Shown piece after piece: positions 33,095-41,437 of a DNA stretch of 64,000 bases (position 1 is its first letter; every line of letters starts with the position of its first letter). This stretch comes from Pedobacter xixiisoli. GTDB lineage: Bacteria; Bacteroidota; Bacteroidia; Sphingobacteriales; Sphingobacteriaceae. A program made the translations under genes and the position numbers. The notes beneath the pieces are model-generated. The model was not told the origin of the DNA. It was given only the letters and a program-made list of their open reading frames with translations, and did no database searches. The stretch covers positions 62,001-126,000 of the forward strand of contig NZ_OCMT01000005.1 of NCBI RefSeq assembly GCF_900215335.1, read 5' to 3'.

Positions 33095-36000
33095 TTGACA
33101 AACAAACTTACCTATTTTGTTTTATTGGTAGGCCTATGCGTGGGCCAAAAATCGTTCTCACAGGTAAATAGTGCAGGATCTAGAATAGACTCTGCAAAAA
33201 ACACATTTAACCTAAAAGAAAAACAATGGATGGGCTTACGTAACTATAGCAATCCATTTTTTAAACTTCCCGAAAATATTAAACGGGAAGTAGAGTACGA
33301 CGCCAACAACAACCGTTACATCATTACAGAACGTATTGGTGACAAACTTTATACGCCTCCGCAATACCTAACGGTAGAGCAATATCTGCGCTTGGTTAAT
33401 AGTGATATTAAGCGTGAAAACTGGCGTTTATTCTCTAATCAAGAGATAGATGATATCCGTAAAACTGGAATTATTCCGGAGGTAAAAATCAATAGCCGTG
33501 TTTTTGAAAAGATTTTTGGTGGAACTACCATTGATATTCAACCAAGCGGAGAGGCAGAGCTTACCTTCTTGGGACGTATTAACAAAAACGAAAATCCGCT
33601 TTTTAACGAACGTCAAAGAGTTCAGAGTAATTTCGATTTCACGCAACGTATCCAAATGGATGTGGTAGGTAACATCGGTACCAAGATGAAAATCAAAATG
33701 AACTACAATACCGAAGCGCAGTTCGATTTTGAAAACCAGATTAAATTAGACTACACTGGCGGACCAGATGATATCATTAGAAAGATTGAAGCGGGTAACG
33801 TAAGTTTGCCATTAAATACTTCTTTAATTACGGGTACGCAGGCTTTATTCGGTATTAAAACACAACTGCAGTTCGGTAAATTAGGTTTAACTACTGTTTT
33901 CACGCAGCAAAAATCTCAATCTAAACAAATAGAAATAAGCAATGGTGCGCAGCAGAGCGACTACCGTGTTAGTGGTAGCGAGTACGAAGCCAACAAGCAT
34001 TATTTCTTAGCGCAATACTTTAGAGACCAGTATAATAAAGCCCAACGAACAGCACCAGTAATTCGTTCTGGTGTAAATATCACGAAGATAGAGGTTTGGG
34101 TAACTAATAAGACAGGAAATACCACGGATTCTAGAGATGTGGTAGGTTTTATGGATTTAGGGGAATACGCACCTTACAATAGTAATTTTGTGCGTACCAG
34201 ACCAGTAGACAGTTTACCTTCGGCATTTGATAATCCAAATTTTCCTAGCTGGTCTAACGATTTATTAAGTAAAATACCAGCTAATGCTAGATTATCTACT
34301 GATCCGGCTTTAGCAAATTTCTTTGCGAGCTCAGGCGCTACAGATAACTATGCTAAAATTACTTATGCTCGTAAACTCACCGATAGGGAATTTACCCTAC
34401 ATCCGCAGTTGGGTTATGTCTCTTTAAATATACAGCTAAACACAGATGAATTATTGGCAGTAGCTTATCGTTATACTGAGAAAGGTACAGAGTATCAGGT
34501 GGGAGAGTTTTCAACTGATGTGCCTTTTAATCAAGCTGCGCCTAATGTATTATTTGCTAAGTTGTTAAAAAATGAAACGACTAAGCCTAATTTGCCAATT
34601 TGGAATTTGATGATGAAGAACATCTATAACATAGGTGGGTATCAAATCAGTAATCAAAATTTTAGATTAGATGTACTTAGAGTCGATGAAACTGCAGGTG
34701 TAGAGCGTGCGGTAATAACCGAAGGAGCTAATACACTCAATAGAATTTGGCTTCAAGCATTGGGCTTGGACCGTTTAAATCCTCAAAAAGAACCAAAACC
34801 AGATGGAGTTTTTGATTTTGAGGCACAAAGTAGTCCATTTGCTTCTTCACAAAGCAACATCGGTACCACAAACAACCCAACTTTTGGAACGGGTACTTCG
34901 GCAACATCTTTAACCAATACCGTTAGTGGCTATATTACTATAGATCCACAAAATGGACGTATTATTTTTCCAGTAATAGAGCCATTTGGTAAAGATTTAG
35001 CGGCTCAATTTCAACCAGGTGAAACAAACTTAATCGATAAATATACTTACCCTCAATTATATAGCGACACAAAAGTTGATGCGCAACAGTTATTTCCTGG
35101 TAAAGATAGGTATATCATCAAAGGTCATTATCAGTCAGAGATATCCTCAGAGTTTAGCTTAAATGCAATCAACGTACCAGAAGGTTCGGTAAAAGTATTT
35201 ATGGGAAGCATTCCTTTAATGGAAGGAAATGACTATACGGTTGATTACATGAGTGGGCGTGTGAAGATTTTGAATACCGCATTACTAAGTTCTGGACAGT
35301 CTATCCGTATTTCTACTGAAAACAATGAACTCTTTGGTCTGCAGCAGCGCTCTTTATTTGGTGTTCGTGGAGATTATCGGGTAAACAATAAATTAAATAT
35401 CGGAGGTACGTTTATGAACCTCACCGAACGTCCAATTACACCGAAAGTTAATTTCGGAGAAGAGCCAATATCCAACTCTATTTGGGGAATGGATGTGAAC
35501 TATACTTCTTCGTCTAGATTTTTAACTAAGATGGTGGATAAGTTGCCATTTATATCCACTAAGGAAAAATCTAATATTACCTTTTATGGTGAGTTTGCGC
35601 AGTTAATTCCAGGTCATCCTTCGGCATTAAATATGGGAGGTAGTAGAGGTGGCTCTAGTTATATCGATGATTTTGAGGCTTCACGTTCTGTAATAGATTT
35701 GAAAAGTGCTATTGCTTGGCAAATTTCTGGAACACCACAAATGTTTCCAGAATATCAGTTTAGTGATGACTTAGCTTATGGTTACAACCGTGCTAAAGTA
35801 GCTTTTTATAATATTGACCCTATTTTTTACGGTAGAGGTGGACAGGGACAGTTGCCAAGTAATTTGACTAATAATAAAAATGAACTTTCTAATCACTATG
35901 TGAGAGAGGTTTTGGAGACAGAAGTGTTTCCATTTAAGCAAATTAGTACAGGACAGGCAATCACCTTACAAACGTTAGACTTGGCTTATTACCCAACGTT

Positions 36001-39000
36001 AAGAGGTCCGTACAATTTTACACCTACTGGCTTCAACCCAGATGGAACGCTACAAAATCCAAGAAGTAGATGGGGTGGTTTAATGCGCAGGGTAGATGTG
36101 AATGATTTTGAAGCTCAAAATATCGAGTACATTGAGATGTGGTTGTTAGATCCTTTCATGTACAAGCCAGGCTCACAAGGTGGGGATTTATACTTTAATA
36201 TTGGAAATATCTCAGAAGATATTTTAAAGGATGGTCGTAAATCTATTGAAAATGGAATGCCTGGTAATGGTGATCCATCAAAATATGAAGAAAAGACTTG
36301 GGGGAGAGTGGCTAGATTGCAGCCTGTAATTCAGTCTTTCGATAATGACCCAAATGCAAGGAGAACGCAAGATGTTGGTTTAGATGGACTTTCTAGTGCC
36401 GATGAGCGCACTTATCAATTTTTTGCACCCAATATAGCTCAAATTAAGGCAATACTAAATCCGAGTGCAGCAGCAGCTTTTGACAATGACCCTGCATCAG
36501 ATGATTACTCGTATTTTAGAGGTAGTGATTTGGATCAGGCTAATGCCGGTATCTTGAAGCGTTACATGAATTTTAACGGATTGGAGGGCAATTCAAAAAC
36601 TTCGCAACAATCTCAACAAGAGCTGGGATTAGAAAATTCTGCCTCTACTTCTTTGCCAGACGGAGAAGACATTAACCGTGATAATAACATGACCCAGTCT
36701 GATGAGTATTTTCAGTACAAAATATCTATGCGTCCTGGAGATTTAGAAGTGGGACGTGGTTTTGTAACGGATAAGGTGGTTTCGGCGGTTAAGTTAGCCA
36801 ATGGACAAACGCAAAATGCTACTTGGTATCAAATCAGGGTTCCTTTAGCTCAACACGATGGATCGCCTAGAGGAGGCATCCAAGATTTTAAATCTATTCG
36901 TTTTGTAAGAATGTTTATGACGGACTTTGCAGATACTACGGTATTGAGGTTCGCAAAAATACAGTTTGTAAGAGGCGAGTGGAGACAATATAATGCTAAA
37001 AACGAGAGCAACAAAGTTATCGCCGACCTTGATTTAGGATTGGCGCCGCCGGCGGATAATTCGGTGTTGGAATTGGGAACTGTAAATATTGAAGAAAATG
37101 GTAGGAGAGTTCCTATTCCTTACGTAGTACCTCCAGGTATTGAAAGAGAACGTGATTTTAGTAATTATAGAGGAGATACCCGCCAAAATGAGCAATCGCT
37201 TTCCTTAATTGTTAAAGGCTTAAAAGATGGTTATGGAAGGGCGGCCTTTAAAACTGCCATTAACGATTTTAGGTCATATAAAAAGTTAGAAATGTATGTC
37301 CATTTAGAGGCATTAGAAAATCTTCCTTTAGAGAATAATGAACTAAATGCCTTTTTAAGGATTGGAACAGATAATAACGATAACTATTACGAATATAACC
37401 AACCTCTAAGAGTAACCAACGTGGGTACAAGCGACCCTTATGCAATTTGGCCAGAAGAGAACAAGATGGTGATAGAACTAGAGTTGTTCCAAAAAGCAAA
37501 AATTGCCCGTAACAATGCCCGTAGAGGTGCTGGGCCATGGCCTATTAATGAACCTTTTAGATATAGCGATGGCGTAAACACCATCATTGTAAAAGGTCAG
37601 CCTGATATGAGTAAGGTTAGGGTTTACATGTTGGGTTTAAAAAATCCATTAAAAGGCGCATTAGGCTCGCCAGCAAATGATGATGGTGCCGAAAAATCTG
37701 CACAAGCATGGTTTAACGAGTTACGTCTAACTGAGTTTGACGAACGTGGAGGTTGGGCAGCAACTGGAAGGGTGAGCATGAAATTGGCTGATTTTGCAGA
37801 TGTAAATGTTTCAGGAACCAAATCAACCATAGGTTTTGGATCTATTGATAGTAAAGTAAGTGAACGTAGCAGAGCTGATAATGTGGCTTTCGATATTTCT
37901 TCGAACATGGAACTAGGTAAGTTTTTACCTCAAAAAAGTGGTGTTAAAATTCCAATGTTTGTAAGTTACTCTAAGCAAGTTGCTACACCTCAATTTGACC
38001 CACGTACTCCAGATATCGAGCTGTCAAAAGCTTTGGATAATTCTACAAAAGCACAAAGAGACTCTATCCTTAATTTTGCGCAAGATTATACCACTCGTAG
38101 TAGCTTAGCTTTTACAAATGTGCGTAAAGACCGCGTAAAAGAAGATGCAAAAGTGAGGCTTTGGGATATTGAAAACTTTAATGTTTCTTATGCGCAAAGT
38201 AAGTTATCGCACCGCGATTTTATTAACGAGGTAACTATACAAAATACTTACAAAGCTTCCTTAGCTTATAATTATAGCTATAATTCGAAAAGCTATCAGC
38301 CATTTGAAAAGATAATTAAGTCGAATACTTTGAAGCTATTGAAAGATTTCAATTTTTCTTTGTTACCTAATTCCATCAACTTTAGAATAGACTTTGATCG
38401 TTTTTATGCGGAGAATACATTGAGGAATAATGACCCTCAGAATGCGATTCCAATTAATACTACATTCAATAAGAATTTTCAGGTAACCAGAGTTTATGGC
38501 ATTGCATGGGATTTGACCAAGTCGTTAAGCTTAGATTTTGATGCTACCAACTACTCTATTATTGACGAACCTGAAGGGAAAATAGAAGGAATCAAAAGAG
38601 AGATTTTATGGAATAACTTGAAAAGCTTGGGACGTACAACTGATTATAACCACAGTCTTAATGTGAGGTATAATTGGCCAATCGGTAAAATACCTGGAAT
38701 GGATTGGGTAACCTTAGCCACTACTTACGGTACTACCTTTACTTGGCAAACAGAGCCGTTGGCAACCTTACAAAGCTCAGAAATTGATCTAGGAAATACC
38801 ATCCAAAACTCTAAAACAGTTCAGATAAATCCTACCTTAAACATGGCCTCGTTGTACAACAAGTTTGGATTTGTAAGAAGAAAACTTAATAATAGAGATA
38901 CTACTTTTAAATTTTCTAATTTCGCAGTTGGTTTGTTAACGAGTATCAAGAATATCAATGTAGCGTTTACACAAACTAAAGGTACTTTCTTGCCAGGGTA

Positions 39001-40267
39001 TTTGCCTAAAACCAAGTTTTTTGGTATAGATGGACTTACAGGTGCGCCAGGTCTTGGTTTCGTGTTCGGTAGTCAACGAGATATTAGGTTAATGGCAGTT
39101 AATAACGGCTGGATTACTGTAGACGAAGAACAGATGCAGTTGTATGTAAATACACTTAGAGAAGACTTCCAGCTAACCAGTACGATAGAGCCAATTAAGG
39201 ATTTGAAGGTAACCTTAACTGCTAATAAAAACCGTACGTTAAATTACTCTACAAACTTTAAGTACGATACACCTACTGGAGGATTTACTAATTTAAGCCC
39301 TAACACAACAGGAGATTACAGTATTTCTACCATCACTTTTGGTACAGCGTTTAGAGACAAAAGCGGTAGCACTTTATCAAGCGTTTTTACTGAGTTTATG
39401 AGCAATAGAGCGGTAATTTCTCGTCGTTTGGGAGCATTAAATCCTAACTCTGGTGGAGTTGTTGGTGGTTATGCTGCAGGGTATGATAAAAGCTCACAAG
39501 ATGTTGCAGTATTGGCATTCCTTGCAGCTTATACTGGTAAAGATGCTAATTCATCGAGCCTAAACAGTATGCCTAAAATACCTTTGCCAAACTGGCGTTT
39601 AACCTATTCTGGATTAACCAAATATCCTTTTATTGCTGATCGTTTTTCAGAATTGAGTGTTAGACATGGTTATCGTTCTACTTATAGCATTAACGGATTT
39701 AACAGTTTGTTGAAATATGAAGAAAGAAATGGTGCTGCGTATAGTAAAGATGTAAACGGGAATTTCTTGCCATTGTATCAATTTGGTCAAGTGAGTATCG
39801 CCGAGCAGTTTGCACCATTGATTGGTGTAGATACTCGCTTGAAAAATAACATGACGCTTAACTTCGAAATCAATAAGACGAGATTGCTTGGTTTAAGTTT
39901 AGCCAATAGTCAACTGGCTCACCTTTCTGAAAACAATGTGGTGTTTGGTTTGGGTTATCGAACTACAAAATTCAGGTTCCCTTTTGGTTTGTTTAAGCAA
40001 ATGAAAATGGATAATAATATGGACTTTAAGTTAGATGTATCGGTTAGAGATAATAAAACGGTAATCTACAGAGCAGACATTACTGAAGCAGAGGTTTCTT
40101 CTGGCGCTAAAAACATCACTTTGCGACCTAGTGTAGATTATGTGCTTAACCAACGCTTTAATGTGCGTTTGTTCTACGATTCAAATATCACTAAACCATA
40201 TACGTCGCAGTCATTTAATACGTCGTTCAGTAACTTCGGATTCAGCTTAAGAGCAACGTTAAACTAA
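33095..40267 (+). CDS. sprA: T9SS outer-membrane translocon protein SprA
   Basis: This 2390-residue protein is SprA (Sov), the very large outer-membrane beta-barrel through which type IX secretion cargo leaves the cell; in gliding relatives it also exports adhesins. The signal peptide is visible at the TTG start (residues 1-23, ending KSFSQ). Recurring blocks include QRIQMDVVGNIGTKMKIKMN, an SYIDDFEASRS segment and a C-terminal barrel region rich in alternating aromatic residues, closing with GFSLRATLN. The length matches the family (about 2300-2500). The frame is intact throughout. Its neighbours ruvA and gcvH are the ones I recall beside sprA in other Bacteroidetes. T9SS cargo in this window is the BspA-like protein at 51156-57272; other T9SS core genes are not here. 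Confidence 0.97.
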   Translation: MTNKLTYFVLLVGLCVGQKSFSQVNSAGSRIDSAKNTFNLKEKQWMGLRNYSNPFFKLPENIKREVEYDANNNRYIITERIGDKLYTPPQYLTVEQYLRLVNSDIKRENWRLFSNQEIDDIRKTGIIPEVKINSRVFEKIFGGTTIDIQPSGEAELTFLGRINKNENPLFNERQRVQSNFDFTQRIQMDVVGNIGTKMKIKMNYNTEAQFDFENQIKLDYTGGPDDIIRKIEAGNVSLPLNTSLITGTQALFGIKTQLQFGKLGLTTVFTQQKSQSKQIEISNGAQQSDYRVSGSEYEANKHYFLAQYFRDQYNKAQRTAPVIRSGVNITKIEVWVTNKTGNTTDSRDVVGFMDLGEYAPYNSNFVRTRPVDSLPSAFDNPNFPSWSNDLLSKIPANARLSTDPALANFFASSGATDNYAKITYARKLTDREFTLHPQLGYVSLNIQLNTDELLAVAYRYTEKGTEYQVGEFSTDVPFNQAAPNVLFAKLLKNETTKPNLPIWNLMMKNIYNIGGYQISNQNFRLDVLRVDETAGVERAVITEGANTLNRIWLQALGLDRLNPQKEPKPDGVFDFEAQSSPFASSQSNIGTTNNPTFGTGTSATSLTNTVSGYITIDPQNGRIIFPVIEPFGKDLAAQFQPGETNLIDKYTYPQLYSDTKVDAQQLFPGKDRYIIKGHYQSEISSEFSLNAINVPEGSVKVFMGSIPLMEGNDYTVDYMSGRVKILNTALLSSGQSIRISTENNELFGLQQRSLFGVRGDYRVNNKLNIGGTFMNLTERPITPKVNFGEEPISNSIWGMDVNYTSSSRFLTKMVDKLPFISTKEKSNITFYGEFAQLIPGHPSALNMGGSRGGSSYIDDFEASRSVIDLKSAIAWQISGTPQMFPEYQFSDDLAYGYNRAKVAFYNIDPIFYGRGGQGQLPSNLTNNKNELSNHYVREVLETEVFPFKQISTGQAITLQTLDLAYYPTLRGPYNFTPTGFNPDGTLQNPRSRWGGLMRRVDVNDFEAQNIEYIEMWLLDPFMYKPGSQGGDLYFNIGNISEDILKDGRKSIENGMPGNGDPSKYEEKTWGRVARLQPVIQSFDNDPNARRTQDVGLDGLSSADERTYQFFAPNIAQIKAILNPSAAAAFDNDPASDDYSYFRGSDLDQANAGILKRYMNFNGLEGNSKTSQQSQQELGLENSASTSLPDGEDINRDNNMTQSDEYFQYKISMRPGDLEVGRGFVTDKVVSAVKLANGQTQNATWYQIRVPLAQHDGSPRGGIQDFKSIRFVRMFMTDFADTTVLRFAKIQFVRGEWRQYNAKNESNKVIADLDLGLAPPADNSVLELGTVNIEENGRRVPIPYVVPPGIERERDFSNYRGDTRQNEQSLSLIVKGLKDGYGRAAFKTAINDFRSYKKLEMYVHLEALENLPLENNELNAFLRIGTDNNDNYYEYNQPLRVTNVGTSDPYAIWPEENKMVIELELFQKAKIARNNARRGAGPWPINEPFRYSDGVNTIIVKGQPDMSKVRVYMLGLKNPLKGALGSPANDDGAEKSAQAWFNELRLTEFDERGGWAATGRVSMKLADFADVNVSGTKSTIGFGSIDSKVSERSRADNVAFDISSNMELGKFLPQKSGVKIPMFVSYSKQVATPQFDPRTPDIELSKALDNSTKAQRDSILNFAQDYTTRSSLAFTNVRKDRVKEDAKVRLWDIENFNVSYAQSKLSHRDFINEVTIQNTYKASLAYNYSYNSKSYQPFEKIIKSNTLKLLKDFNFSLLPNSINFRIDFDRFYAENTLRNNDPQNAIPINTTFNKNFQVTRVYGIAWDLTKSLSLDFDATNYSIIDEPEGKIEGIKREILWNNLKSLGRTTDYNHSLNVRYNWPIGKIPGMDWVTLATTYGTTFTWQTEPLATLQSSEIDLGNTIQNSKTVQINPTLNMASLYNKFGFVRRKLNNRDTTFKFSNFAVGLLTSIKNINVAFTQTKGTFLPGYLPKTKFFGIDGLTGAPGLGFVFGSQRDIRLMAVNNGWITVDEEQMQLYVNTLREDFQLTSTIEPIKDLKVTLTANKNRTLNYSTNFKYDTPTGGFTNLSPNTTGDYSISTITFGTAFRDKSGSTLSSVFTEFMSNRAVISRRLGALNPNSGGVVGGYAAGYDKSSQDVAVLAFLAAYTGKDANSSSLNSMPKIPLPNWRLTYSGLTKYPFIADRFSELSVRHGYRSTYSINGFNSLLKYEERNGAAYSKDVNGNFLPLYQFGQVSIAEQFAPLIGVDTRLKNNMTLNFEINKTRLLGLSLANSQLAHLSENNVVFGLGYRTTKFRFPFGLFKQMKMDNNMDFKLDVSVRDNKTVIYRADITEAEVSSGAKNITLRPSVDYVLNQRFNVRLFYDSNITKPYTSQSFNTSFSNFGFSLRATLN

Positions 40268-40273
40268 TTTTAA

Positions 40274-40299
40274 TACGGGCGAAAAATAATTCGCCCGTA
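40274..40299 (+). terminator. terminator of sprA
   Basis: TACGGGCGAA (40274-40283) pairs perfectly with TTCGCCCGTA (40290-40299) around a 6-nt loop, 6 bases after the sprA stop. A T-rich stretch follows. Confidence 0.75.
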
Positions 40300-40327
40300 C
40301 AAAATTTTCCGCCCCAACAAAAATCAT

Positions 40328-40335
40328 TAACTTTG
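40328..40335 (+). promoter_or_regulatory. -7 promoter box of gcvH
   Basis: TAACTTTG, an exact TAnnTTTG match, lies 43 bases before the gcvH ATG. The -33 position holds TTTT, 3 of 4 of TTTG, with the standard 19-base gap. Confidence 0.4.
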
Positions 40336-40378
40336 ACTTTGCAATTCATCAACAACAAAAAAACTTAATTATATAAAA

Positions 40379-40759
40379 ATGAATTTTCCATCAGAATTGA
40401 AGTACACAAAAGATCACGAATGGGTATCGGTATCAGGTAATGAGGCCACTATCGGTATTACTGATTTTGCACAAAGAGAACTAGGAGATATTGTTTATAT
40501 CGACATCAACACTGTAGGTTCTGAAGTTGCTGCTGAAGAAGTGTTTGGTACTGTAGAAGCGGTAAAAACAGTTTCAGATCTTTTCATGCCCGTTGCAGGT
40601 ACTGTAAGCGAATTTAATTCGGCTTTAAACGATAACCCAGAATTGGTAAACTCTGATCCTTATGGAGAAGGATGGATGGTTAAAGTTACTTTAGCTAACG
40701 CTGCAGACGTAGATGCGCTATTAAGTGCAGACGATTACAAAGCTTTAATAGGCGCATAA
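40379..40759 (+). CDS. gcvH: glycine cleavage system H protein
   Basis: This 126-residue lipoyl carrier shuttles the aminomethyl group between the P, T and L proteins of glycine cleavage. The lipoylated lysine is Lys63 in VEAVKTVSD, within the hybrid-fold lipoyl domain; FGTVE and the [11 protein letters not shown] segment are family hallmarks. Its P and T partners are not in the window. It follows the sprA terminator, carries its own promoter box, and is followed by vanZ after one base, so gcvH-vanZ and the tiny lipoprotein gene probably form one transcript. Confidence 0.97.
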   Translation: MNFPSELKYTKDHEWVSVSGNEATIGITDFAQRELGDIVYIDINTVGSEVAAEEVFGTVEAVKTVSDLFMPVAGTVSEFNSALNDNPELVNSDPYGEGWMVKVTLANAADVDALLSADDYKALIGA

Positions 40760-40760
40760 T

Positions 40761-41171
40761 ATGGCCCAGTTCAAAGCACTAAAATACCAAGGTTGGGCCA
40801 TATTATGGACGATAATTACTTTAGTGCTTTGCAATATAGATTTATCCAGTGCTAGCGAAAGTAGTGCTGGATTTTTCTTTAATGGCTTTGATAAACTTGC
40901 TCATTTAGGTTTTTTCTACGTACTTACTATTTTACTTTTTTACGGAAAAATCAAATATCAACACAATTATAGTTTTCGCTCTCTTACGATCTTTAAGGTC
41001 ATCATGATTTCGGTAGTTGTTGGCGGAGGTATAGAACTTTTGCAATGGAAGGTGTTTACCTATCGTTCTGCAGAGTGGTGGGATTTCGCTTGCGACATGA
41101 TTGGATGTTTAATGGCAGTATTTAGTTATATCCTTTTACACTTATCAAACTACAATGAAACTAAGGTTTAA
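40761..41171 (+). CDS. VanZ-family membrane protein
   Basis: This 136-residue VanZ-like protein has four hydrophobic helices (about 12-28, 49-64, 77-95 and 110-130). The first loop carries GFDKLAHLGFFYVL and the third helix GGGIELLQ, the conserved VanZ polar signatures within the membrane. In vancomycin-resistance plasmids VanZ gives teicoplanin tolerance, but chromosomal members like this have no proven role. It starts one base after the gcvH stop. Its 3' end overlaps the 40-codon lipoprotein gene by 17 bases. Confidence 0.85.
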   Translation: MAQFKALKYQGWAILWTIITLVLCNIDLSSASESSAGFFFNGFDKLAHLGFFYVLTILLFYGKIKYQHNYSFRSLTIFKVIMISVVVGGGIELLQWKVFTYRSAEWWDFACDMIGCLMAVFSYILLHLSNYNETKV

Positions 41172-41277
41172 TTTAATATTGATTTTTTTTCTTCTTTTTA
41201 TGCTGCAATCTTGTAGCATATTTAAACCTAGCTGCAAATGCCCCAAAGTCTCTTATTCTAGCTATAAGAGCAGATAA
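41155..41277 (+). CDS. 40-residue lipoprotein (small gene)
   Basis: ATG at 41155-41157 opens a 40-codon frame ending TAA at 41275-41277, overlapping the end of vanZ by 17 bases in another frame. The product has a basic start (MKLR), a hydrophobic core, and lipobox LQSC at Cys20. The 21-residue mature part is rich in Cys, Lys, Ser and Tyr (SIFKPSCKCPK). The intact lipoprotein signal in a frame tightly coupled to vanZ makes a real gene likely despite its size. It would be an outer- or inner-membrane-anchored micropeptide. I know no function. Confidence 0.55.
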   Translation: MKLRFNLILIFFLLFMLQSCSIFKPSCKCPKVSYSSYKSR

Positions 41278-41437
41278 TCACGTTTTCAATCTCAAAATTA
41301 ACTTTTAATCAATAAAGCTTTGTAACGACAAAGTTAGTTGTATTTAAAATGTTACCACGCTTTTGCTCGTATCTAACAAACCTTTATAGCTTTTTGAAGT
41401 CTGATAGTTAATTCAAAAAAATATTTTAAAACATCGA

